Assembly (NCBI GenBank): GCA_030636885.1
Contig: DAOVVY010000042.1
Span: forward strand, 1-7,344
DNA from: Candidatus Nanohaloarchaea archaeon
Lineage (GTDB): Archaea; EX4484-52; GLR71
DNA: 7,344 nucleotides
Reading direction: 5' to 3'
Shown here piece after piece: positions 1 to 5,052 of this stretch (its first letter is position 1; every line of letters begins with the position of its first letter). Under the pieces are notes generated by a model, which was given only the letters and a program-made list of their open reading frames with translations, was not told where the DNA came from and did not search any database. Both the position numbers and the translations under genes were made by a program.

Positions 1-132
1 ACGGACAGGAAAGACTGGAACAAGATTTCAAACCTGCTCATAACTCACGGCAGGAACATCTGCATGGCAAGGAACCCCGATTGCGACGGATGCGCATTGT
101 ACGACCTGTGCCTATCAAAAGGAAAATGGTGA
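1..132 (+). CDS. nth: Endonuclease III, C-terminal end (5'-truncated by window)
   Basis: This is the last 43 codons of a DNA glycosylase/AP lyase that removes oxidised pyrimidines in base-excision repair; the start lies outside the window. The visible part carries the family's [4Fe-4S] ligands as C-x6-C-x2-C-x5-C (residues 21, 28, 31 and 37 of the fragment), preceded by an LITHGRNIC segment, the usual endonuclease III layout just before the cluster. The protein ends six residues after the last Cys, a normal end for the family. The catalytic helix-hairpin-helix, Lys and Asp are not visible, so a MutY-like or other cluster-bearing relative cannot be fully excluded. The stop codon overlaps the ribosome-binding site of the next gene, 4 nt upstream of its ATG, so the two are very probably co-transcribed. 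Confidence 0.88.
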   Translation, partial: TDRKDWNKISNLLITHGRNICMARNPDCDGCALYDLCLSKGKW

Positions 133-133
133 T
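128..133 (+). promoter_or_regulatory. Ribosome-binding site GGTGAT of the phosphoesterase gene
   Basis: GGTGAT is fully complementary to the conserved archaeal 16S rRNA 3' tail. It lies 3 nt before the ATG at 137 and includes the TGA stop of the upstream gene. It fixes the start at 137 and suggests translational coupling. Confidence 0.75.
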
Positions 134-136
134 ACT

Positions 137-586
137 ATGCTTGAAGGATACAAGAAAAAGAGGGATTTCACAAAGACCAGAGAACCTGAACCGCAATTGC
201 CATCAAGCGATAAAGATGATCCTATCTTTGTCATCCAGGAGCATCACGCAAGGAACCTTCACTACGACCTGCGCCTTGAGATTGATGGTGTCCTGAAAAG
301 CTGGGCCGTACCGAAAGAGCCGCCGACAGAGACAGGTGTCAAGCGCCTCGCAATAGAGACCGAGGACCACCCGATTAGTTATGCCGATTTTGAAGGGTCG
401 ATACCTGAAGGCCAGTATGGCGCAGGGGAAGTCAGGATCTGGGACAGAGGCAAGTTCGCGCCTGAAAAGATAACTGATAAAGAGATCCTGTTCAGATTAG
501 ACGGCAAGAAGATGAAAGGGGAGTTCGTCTTGATAAAGACCCGATTCGGCAAAGGGAACGGTTGGTTGTTTTTCAAGAAGAAGTGA
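137..586 (+). CDS. Stand-alone DNA 3'-phosphoesterase (LigD PE domain family)
   Basis: This 149-residue protein matches the phosphoesterase domain found at the N-terminus of bacterial DNA ligase D and as a free-standing protein in some archaea. Characterised members trim 3' ends: a phosphodiesterase removes a terminal ribonucleoside, then a phosphomonoesterase leaves a 3'-OH. The active-site set is complete: His36, His42, Asp44, Arg46, His78 and Tyr82, each offset by exactly six from the Pseudomonas LigD residues as I remember them. The motif EGSIPEGQYGAGEV (86-99) is also a family hallmark. No ligase or primase/polymerase domain follows; the protein ends in a basic FFKKK tail. It sits 4 nt after the endonuclease III gene, which suggests that it cleans up 3' ends after the glycosylase/AP lyase step. 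That functional link is inferred. The stop is 14 bp from the end of the convergent minus-strand gene. Confidence 0.9.
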   Translation: MLEGYKKKRDFTKTREPEPQLPSSDKDDPIFVIQEHHARNLHYDLRLEIDGVLKSWAVPKEPPTETGVKRLAIETEDHPISYADFEGSIPEGQYGAGEVRIWDRGKFAPEKITDKEILFRLDGKKMKGEFVLIKTRFGKGNGWLFFKKK

Positions 587-600
587 TTGGGTAAATTAAT

Positions 601-1104
601 TTAATTACACTGAATATGTTTTTGTTGATGTGGTGTTGTTTCACCCCACCATTCAATCCATATACTTTTTGAAGCAACAATATTTTCATCTAAATCCGAT
701 TCTAGACTTAAATCAAACTTACTTTTTGGAGGTATAAAGTCACAATAAAACATAAATCTAATATCTCTATCATCATCTGTTCGAATTATTCTATCACAAT
801 GATCAAAAACTAGATTATTTCCGCCATGACTAAATGCCTTAACTTTCCAAAGATAAACATAGAAATTTCTTCCAGCAAAATCTGCTTTATTATTAAAAGA
901 AACATCCAAAGAATAATTCGCTTTAGTACCTTCATTAATTTGACATTCTACTGAAATATCTGTTTGAGGTTTTAATGCATTAGTAATAAGTAATGTAATT
1001 ATAACAGAAACAATAACACCAATAATTACAAATATTACAAATTGTAATATTAAATTAGCTCGATTTTTATTATATTCAATTATTATTTCTTGACAAATAC
1101 CAAT
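601..1104 (-). CDS. Membrane-anchored protein of unknown function, probable ATT start
   Basis: The minus-strand frame is open from 1113 down to the TAA at 601-603, but its only ATG/GTG/TTG near the front is a TTG at 909. Starting there would discard a clear membrane segment. Reading from the ATT at 1102-1104 gives 167 residues: a short N-terminus, one strongly hydrophobic helix at about 18-41, then a polar domain of about 125 residues with Cys54, Cys103, Cys121 and Cys166 and many aromatic residues. It looks like a single-span protein with its C-terminal domain outside the cytoplasm. I recognise no family. A TATA-like element lies about 25 nt upstream of the ATT, so a leaderless mRNA starting at this codon is plausible. 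Alternatives are a decayed start (pseudogene) or the shorter product from 909. The gene converges on the phosphoesterase gene. Confidence 0.5.
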   Translation of the reverse strand: MGICQEIIIEYNKNRANLILQFVIFVIIGVIVSVIITLLITNALKPQTDISVECQINEGTKANYSLDVSFNNKADFAGRNFYVYLWKVKAFSHGGNNLVFDHCDRIIRTDDDRDIRFMFYCDFIPPKSKFDLSLESDLDENIVASKSIWIEWWGETTPHQQKHIQCN

Positions 1105-1124
1105 TCTATTTACTTATTTTAAAA

Positions 1125-1133
1125 TAATATAAA
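1125..1133 (-). promoter_or_regulatory. TATA box candidate for the minus-strand membrane gene
   Basis: On the minus strand this reads TTTATATTA, centred about 25 nt before the ATT proposed as start. The same nine bases occur at 3685-3693 before the beta-helix gene. The surroundings are extremely AT-rich, so chance matches are easy; a second candidate, TTTTAAAA, lies at 1117-1124. Confidence 0.35.
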
Positions 1134-1231
1134 CATATTATATTTTTTTACAATTAGGATTATTTTAATTTTTTTAAAATATACACAAACAAAAACCCTT
1201 GACTCACACAAAACCCCATCCTTTCAAAAAC

Positions 1232-1240
1232 TATTTAATA
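1232..1240 (+). promoter_or_regulatory. TATA box of the dehydrogenase gene (leaderless)
   Basis: TATTTAATA is preceded by an A-rich TTCAAAAAC that fits an archaeal BRE. Its centre at 1236 predicts transcription starting at about 1261-1262, on the ATG itself. No Shine-Dalgarno sequence is present; the bases before the ATG are pyrimidine-rich. Confidence 0.6.
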
Positions 1241-1260
1241 TCCCCTCTCTAAATCACTCC

Positions 1261-2169
1261 ATGGTCAAGATAGTGGTCACCTCAGATTTCGGGTTTACAA
1301 AAGATCAGGCGCGACAGTTAAACGCACTAGGAAAAGTAAAATTCTACCATGATGCGCCAAGAACAAAAGAAGTATGGCTGAAAAGAGTTGAGAATGCAGA
1401 CATAATCTGCAGCGAATCATTTGGTTTAATTGATAATTTGTATAACCTAAAAGATGTGTTTGTAACCTATCCCTTTGTATCTTTAGGAAATATTGATATG
1501 GCTCGATTAAACAAAAATAATGTAGTCTTGGCTAACAGTCCAGCTTGCAATAATGATGCGGTTATCGAGTGGATTATATCTATGATGTTAAATCTGTTTA
1601 GGCAATTTCCTAAATTCATTAAAAATACAGATTTGCCGAAAGGTCAATTGCCACCGGTTACGCAGAGCTTAAAATTCAAGAATGTAACTATTTTAGGTCG
1701 GGGCAATATAGGTCTGCAACTTGGACATCTATGTACTGCTTTCGGGATGAATATCACATTTTTTTGTAGAGGTGACGACCTGATTCTAAAGACCAAAAGA
1801 GCAGACGTGATCATAAACTGTCTGAGCCTAAACGATGATAGCATCAATCTGTTGAACCGTGATTTCTTCTTTTCATTAAAAAAATGTCCTAACTTTATCA
1901 CAGTTACAAAAAAAGAGATCTATGATTTTGATGCCATGGTTGAAGCATTAGATCAAGGCATTCTAAATGGTGTGGCTGATGATTGCGGTGGCGAGGAAAT
2001 AGGCGATGTAAATAATGACTATTACAAAAGCGCGCTAGCTCACGACAAGATTATAGTGACTCCACATATTGCCTGGAATGCAGACATATCTATCCATAAT
2101 GGTAACAAGACCGTGATTGATAATGTCAAAGCCTGGATAAATAAGAATCCGATTAATGTTTTAAAATAA
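1261..2169 (+). CDS. D-2-hydroxyacid dehydrogenase family protein with altered active site
   Basis: This 302-residue protein has the layout of NAD(P)-dependent D-2-hydroxyacid dehydrogenases. The substrate-domain segment ends in an SPACNNDAVIEW stretch equivalent to the family's NxPGxxxxxVAEH. A Rossmann fold follows with GRGNIG (146-151) and AFGMNITFFCR (160-170), and the C-terminal catalytic His is in TPHIAW (His269). The acidic catalytic residue appears kept as Glu246. The third catalytic residue, normally Arg in an N-x-[AGS]-R-G motif, is Lys217 in ITVTKK, exactly 29 residues before Glu246 as expected. The enzyme may therefore have changed activity or be inactive; the substrate cannot be told. 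Arg170 at the end of the second beta strand, where NAD-users usually have Asp, hints at NADP(H). It is slightly short for the family. It has its own TATA box and a probably leaderless mRNA. Confidence 0.85.
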   Translation: MVKIVVTSDFGFTKDQARQLNALGKVKFYHDAPRTKEVWLKRVENADIICSESFGLIDNLYNLKDVFVTYPFVSLGNIDMARLNKNNVVLANSPACNNDAVIEWIISMMLNLFRQFPKFIKNTDLPKGQLPPVTQSLKFKNVTILGRGNIGLQLGHLCTAFGMNITFFCRGDDLILKTKRADVIINCLSLNDDSINLLNRDFFFSLKKCPNFITVTKKEIYDFDAMVEALDQGILNGVADDCGGEEIGDVNNDYYKSALAHDKIIVTPHIAWNADISIHNGNKTVIDNVKAWINKNPINVLK

Positions 2170-2185
2170 AAATCCATAACAAAAA

Positions 2186-2193
2186 ATATAAAA
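2186..2193 (+). promoter_or_regulatory. TATA box of the pentapeptide gene (leaderless)
   Basis: ATATAAAA is centred at about 2189, some 26 nt before the ATG at 2215, with no Shine-Dalgarno sequence between. It lies in the 45-nt gap after the dehydrogenase stop, so the pentapeptide gene probably has its own transcript even if read-through also occurs. Confidence 0.5.
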
Positions 2194-2214
2194 CCTAAAA
2201 AATATCAGATTAAC

Positions 2215-2733
2215 ATGGACCTTGAAGATAAAGACTTTGAATCAAAAACATTCAAGGATGTAGACTTCTCAAATAAATCTCTACAAAATTCAAGTTTTAT
2301 CGATTGCACTTTTGATACTTGCAACCTATCAAATGTCAATTTAACTAATGCCCGACTTCAAAACATAACTTTCAAAAATTGCAAGATTTTGGGATTGAAT
2401 TTTTCAAGATGCAATAAATTCCTGATAAGTTTCAATTTTAAAGATTCATTGATCTCTCTATCTGTGTTTTCAGATCTTGACTTAAAAAATATTATCTTTG
2501 ATACTTGTCAGATATTTGACTGTGACTTCATAAACACAAACCTTACAAAATCTAATTTCGAGAATTCAGACCTAAAAAACACTAATTTCAAAAATTCTAA
2601 TCTAAGTTTTGCATCATTCAAGAATGCAACAAATTACAGCATAGACCCGAATCAAAATTTTCTTAGAAAAACAAAATTCTCGATTCCAGAAGTCATCGGT
2701 TTATTGGATGTTTTTGATATAGAATTAGACTGA
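2215..2733 (+). CDS. Pentapeptide-repeat protein
   Basis: The 172 residues are mostly tandem five-residue units with a central Phe or Leu, of the type [SNDT]-[NT]-[LF]-x-[ND] (for example NLSNVNLTNARLQNITF), running from about residue 8 to 138. Such repeats fold into a right-handed quadrilateral beta-helix. There is a break near 60-80 where the repeats are less regular. The C-terminal extension NYSIDPNQNFL...KFSIPEVIGLL is typical of a large group of free-standing pentapeptide proteins. Family members include DNA-mimicking gyrase inhibitors (Qnr, MfpA), but many have no known role, and nothing here fixes one. There is no signal peptide, so it should be cytoplasmic. The last 51 codons are duplicated at 3484-3636. 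Its start is set by the leaderless promoter spacing. Confidence 0.88.
   Translation: MDLEDKDFESKTFKDVDFSNKSLQNSSFIDCTFDTCNLSNVNLTNARLQNITFKNCKILGLNFSRCNKFLISFNFKDSLISLSVFSDLDLKNIIFDTCQIFDCDFINTNLTKSNFENSDLKNTNFKNSNLSFASFKNATNYSIDPNQNFLRKTKFSIPEVIGLLDVFDIELD
2581..2733 (+). repeat. Direct repeat copy A (3' end of the pentapeptide gene)
   Basis: This 153-bp stretch matches 3484-3636 at 143 of 153 positions by my hand alignment, without gaps. It spans the last 50 codons and the stop. Similarity ends essentially at the stop codon on one side and at ACTAATTTC on the other. Confidence 0.93.
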
Positions 2734-2760
2734 ACCTTCCATTAAATTTATTATTTAGAA

Positions 2761-2766
2761 TTTTTT
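2761..2766 (+). terminator. T-run after the pentapeptide gene
   Basis: A run of six T follows the pentapeptide stop by 27 nt in an AT-rich stretch, with no clear hairpin. Oligo-T alone can end transcription in archaea. The evidence is weak because T-runs are common in this block. Confidence 0.35.
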
Positions 2767-2854
2767 GTAATGTTAAAACAATTTATATTATAAGAATTAA
2801 TGGTTTGAAAAATAGGATATTATACTGTTTATAAGTAGTTACATTTTCAAAAGA

Positions 2855-2863
2855 TATATAAAG
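2855..2863 (+). promoter_or_regulatory. TATA box with BRE of the acidic hypothetical gene (leaderless)
   Basis: TATATAAAG is preceded directly by TTCAAAAG, a good archaeal BRE match. The centre at 2859 is 26 nt before the ATG at 2885, so the transcript should begin on the start codon. This is the strongest promoter match in the window. Confidence 0.68.
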
Positions 2864-2884
2864 TTTAGCTAATAAATAACATTT

Positions 2885-3403
2885 ATGGAATTAGTTGATT
2901 TAACTGTGGATTTAGAATATTTATATGCTGCATTAGAATTAGTGGCAAATTCTGTTACTGAACCTGTTATGGTAGATTTGAAGTTAAAAGAATATCCATT
3001 AGAACGTCTTTTATTTTTATCTACTGCGACATTCAAACCATTTAAACTTTTATCTAATGAAAAATCTCTTAATGAAACAATAAATCAGTTGTTAAACAAA
3101 TATGGGATTTATGAACGCGAACAATCACAAAGTGAGGATGTACTTGATTTTTCACATCTTGAAAAATACACAGAACTTGAGCGTATTTTTTCACCTGAAA
3201 GGGAATATGGTAATCTTGCTCATTTGCAGCAAGAATTGATTGATTGTGATTTAGGTGGTATAGGTTCTAATTTATTCGTTAAGCATCCTAGCGAAGAAGA
3301 TGGTACATATTTTGGAGTGATTAGTACAGAACCTAATTATAAATCAATGTTAGCAGAAAGTGATATTCAAATTACGATTTGTAAGTATGAACTTTTAATA
3401 TGA
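2885..3403 (+). CDS. Acidic hypothetical protein, family not recognised
   Basis: I do not recognise this 172-residue protein. It is soluble-looking and acidic, with no signal peptide or membrane span. The first half looks mainly helical (residues 5-25 and 42-95, including LNETINQLLNKYGIYERE). The second half has a GGIGSNLF turn and ends in probable beta strands (YFGVISTEP, IQITICKYELLI). There are only two Cys. It is very AT-rich (14/60 G+C at its front). It lies between the intact pentapeptide gene and a detached copy of that gene's 3' end, as though it had landed in, or replaced the front of, a second pentapeptide gene. The good promoter and intact frame suggest an expressed gene. Its stop overlaps the ATG at 3400 as ATGA. 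Confidence 0.7.
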   Translation: MELVDLTVDLEYLYAALELVANSVTEPVMVDLKLKEYPLERLLFLSTATFKPFKLLSNEKSLNETINQLLNKYGIYEREQSQSEDVLDFSHLEKYTELERIFSPEREYGNLAHLQQELIDCDLGGIGSNLFVKHPSEEDGTYFGVISTEPNYKSMLAESDIQITICKYELLI

Positions 3404-3483
3404 TATTGATTGAGTGCTTTTTTTGGCTATATGATTTACTTATTTCTTATGAAGTCTATTCTTGTATTTTATTTATATTGTAT

Positions 3484-3636
3484 ACTAATTTCAAGAATAC
3501 GAATCTAAGTTTTGCATCATTCAAGAATGCAACAAATTACAGCATAGACCCGAATCAGAATTTTCTTAGAAAAACAAAATTCTCGATTCCTGAAGTGATT
3601 GGTCTATTGGATGCTTTTGATATCGAATTAGACTGA
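3484..3636 (+). pseudogene. Detached 3' fragment of a second pentapeptide gene (repeat copy B)
   Basis: These 50 codons plus stop repeat the end of the pentapeptide gene at 2215-2733. Nine codons differ: seven silently, two by conservative changes (Ser to Thr, Val to Ala). The rest of a pentapeptide gene is missing; what precedes is unrelated AT-rich sequence. An open frame does reach back to the ATG at 3400, which overlaps the previous stop as ATGA. It would give a 78-residue chimera of a hydrophobic N-terminus (ECFFWLYDLLISYEV) and the pentapeptide end. That front has no repeat signature and is probably chance. The silent bias indicates that this copy was under selection for a good part of its history, so it was probably a full gene before truncation, or the chimera is used. 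Confidence 0.75.
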
Positions 3637-3684
3637 GCGTACCTTAAATGTGCCAAATTCACGCATATTTACCTAATACCAAGG

Positions 3685-3693
3685 TTTATATTA
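3685..3693 (+). promoter_or_regulatory. TATA box candidate of the beta-helix gene
   Basis: TTTATATTA is centred at 3689 and would start transcription near 3715, giving a leader of only about 10 nt. That is barely enough to include the ribosome-binding site at 3714. A second AT-rich element at 3691-3700 is less well placed. Confidence 0.4.
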
Positions 3694-3713
3694 TTTAAAA
3701 ACAATATACTATA

Positions 3714-3719
3714 GGTGAT
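3714..3719 (+). promoter_or_regulatory. Ribosome-binding site GGTGAT of the beta-helix gene
   Basis: GGTGAT is the same perfect match to the archaeal 16S tail as at 128-133. It is 4 nt before the ATG at 3724. It decides against the in-frame GTG at 3715, which lies inside this site. Confidence 0.8.
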
Positions 3720-3723
3720 TTAT

Positions 3724-4875
3724 ATGAGACGAATAATAGCTCTTATACTAATATTACTCCTTTTTATACCCATAGTATCTGCTCTAGAGATAAGGGAGAA
3801 TGACGAGATCATAATCGAAGACCGGCTTTCAGAAAGTCTGTACGCTGCCGGCGGTTCGATATCGGTTGATGCGCCGGTAGACGGTGACATAACCGCTTTT
3901 GGCGGAAGCATAACCATTAATTCTCAAGTAGAGGATGACCTTATGGTCTGTGGTGGTGATATCTCAATAAATGCCCCGGTAGGCAAGACTGCCCATGTCT
4001 GTGGTGGTTCAATAAACATAAATTCTGTTATCGGCGGTGATCTGACCCTCGGTGGAGGAAATATCATGATCAATGGAGACGTTGACGGTGACCTTAGGGT
4101 GATGGGTGGTAACATAGTCATCAACGGAGATGTCGAAGGTGACATACTGGCTGCTGGCGGAAACATAGTCGTTAACGGTCATGTTTCAGGTAGTCTTGCA
4201 ATGGCTGCTGGCGGATTGACAATCAACGGGATAATAGACGGGGATGTCAATGCAGAAGCAGACAAGATCAAGTTCGGAAAGAATGCCATAGTCAAAGGAG
4301 ATTTCACATACGCAAGTCCTGATGTTTTATTCGATGCACAACAGGTTACAGGTGCAATAATTGAAAAAGAAGTCGAGATTAAGGCCCCTACTAGTATCAA
4401 CAGGTTCAGTTGGAATATCTTAAGTGGTCTGTCTTTATTGCTTGTAGGGATATTACTTGTCCTGGCAGTTCCTAAATTATCAGACGGGTTATCTGGTAAC
4501 ATAAAAGATGAATTCTTGAAATCCCTATTATACGGTCTGATAACTCTTGTAGTTGTCCCGGTCATCGCTTTACTGTTGGCGATAACTGTGATAGGCATAC
4601 CGCTTTCAATAATGCTGATATTATTGTACGCCATGACAATATACCTTTCAAAAGTGTTTGTAGGATTATTTATCGGTAGATTGATCCTGAAAGATGAACA
4701 CATCGTCTGGGCAACAATCTTAGGTCTATTGATTTACTTGGTCTTGGCAAACCTACCTATCCTTGGAGGCTTTGTCACATTATTGACCGTCCTGTTAGGT
4801 CTGGGAACAATCACGGTATGGGCTACGACTAAGAGACCGATTGAGACCAAGACCAGAAAAGCAAAAGGTAAATAG
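3724..4875 (+). CDS. Exported beta-helix (polymer-forming, bactofilin-like) membrane protein
   Basis: This 383-residue protein begins with a signal peptide (cleavage probably after Ala20 in VSA-LE). Residues 41-176 form eight 17-residue coils. Each starts around a Gly-Gly pair (43, 60, 77, 94, 111, 128, 145, then 163 after a one-residue insertion) and carries a G-x-I-x-I-N-x-x-V-x-G-D-[IL] pattern. This is the right-handed beta-helix of the polymer-forming cytoskeletal (bactofilin) superfamily. After a linker (about 195-228) come four or five hydrophobic segments at roughly 231-250, 266-289, 290-319, 328-345 and 347-366, and a basic tail TKTRKAKGK. So the beta-helix should sit outside the cell, anchored by a C-terminal membrane domain, unlike cytoplasmic bactofilins. 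A role in envelope organisation is inferred. The start at 3724 rests on the ribosome-binding site. Confidence 0.82.
   Translation: MRRIIALILILLLFIPIVSALEIRENDEIIIEDRLSESLYAAGGSISVDAPVDGDITAFGGSITINSQVEDDLMVCGGDISINAPVGKTAHVCGGSININSVIGGDLTLGGGNIMINGDVDGDLRVMGGNIVINGDVEGDILAAGGNIVVNGHVSGSLAMAAGGLTINGIIDGDVNAEADKIKFGKNAIVKGDFTYASPDVLFDAQQVTGAIIEKEVEIKAPTSINRFSWNILSGLSLLLVGILLVLAVPKLSDGLSGNIKDEFLKSLLYGLITLVVVPVIALLLAITVIGIPLSIMLILLYAMTIYLSKVFVGLFIGRLILKDEHIVWATILGLLIYLVLANLPILGGFVTLLTVLLGLGTITVWATTKRPIETKTRKAKGK
3844..4251 (+). repeat. Eight in-frame 51-bp coil repeats of the beta-helix
   Basis: The units are 17 codons long and diverged in sequence; only the Gly-Gly pair, alternating Ile/Val and the Asp-Gly-Asp turn recur. 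This is protein-level repetition, not a recent DNA tandem repeat. Confidence 0.8.
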
Positions 4876-4896
4876 CTGTGTGGGATTGCAAAAACA

Positions 4897-4925
4897 GGCC
4901 TGAAATGGGAATCAGGTCATTTTTT
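4897..4925 (+). terminator. Hairpin plus T-run after the beta-helix gene
   Basis: GGCCTGA (4897-4903) pairs with TCAGGTC (4912-4918), a 7-bp stem with one G-U pair and an 8-base loop. Six T follow at 4920-4925. It lies 21 nt past the stop and resembles an intrinsic terminator. Confidence 0.6.
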
Positions 4926-5020
4926 GTAATTATTAGGGCTACACTAAACAGGGTCACAGGGAGATCGAATTAGCCAGAATCATGGATATCCCCCCACCCC
5001 AACACCAAACAACCCCCAAC

Positions 5021-5029
5021 TTATATATA
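5021..5029 (+). promoter_or_regulatory. TATA box of the Cys-repeat protein gene (leaderless)
   Basis: TTATATATA stands out at the end of a C-rich stretch (4990-5017). Its centre at 5025 is about 28 nt before the ATG at 5053. No Shine-Dalgarno sequence precedes that ATG, so the mRNA is leaderless or nearly so. Confidence 0.6.
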
Positions 5030-5052
5030 CCACAAAAAATATATTTAACCTT

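Larger units (their letters stand above)
1105..1260. promoter_or_regulatory. Divergent AT-rich intergenic region
   Basis: These 156 bases separate the minus-strand membrane gene from the dehydrogenase gene and must hold both promoters. They contain long A and T runs (for example 1141-1147 and 1168-1176) and no recognisable ORF, RNA gene or strong hairpin. Confidence 0.5.
587..3700. other. AT-rich accessory block between two higher-GC regions
   Basis: Base composition drops sharply just after the phosphoesterase gene and recovers at the beta-helix gene. Spot counts of G+C are 37/60 at 301-360, 8/60 at 1021-1080, 14/60 at 2881-2940 and 33/60 at 5101-5160. The dehydrogenase inside the block is intermediate (27/60 at 1261-1320, 17/60 at 1441-1500). 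The block contains a partial gene duplication. No integrase, transposase, tRNA or flanking repeat was seen, so the mode of acquisition is unknown. The edges are approximate. Confidence 0.6.

Noticed and set aside
81..296. Plus-strand ORF overlapping the endonuclease and phosphoesterase genes
   Set aside because: It is in another frame over two well-recognised proteins and has no homology signature or ribosome-binding site of its own.
3637..3664. Inverted bases GCGT...ACGC and GTG...CAC as a terminator or operator
   Set aside because: The arms are 3-4 bp with mismatched spacing and no T-run, below what chance would give in this stretch.
3720..4703. Three antisense ORFs under the beta-helix gene
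   Set aside because: They are shadows of a periodic coding sequence; the plus frame has the signal peptide, coils and membrane spans.
4990..5017. C-rich tract as a possible G-quadruplex on the minus strand
   Set aside because: Only three separated runs of at least three C are present, so a standard four-run quadruplex is not supported.
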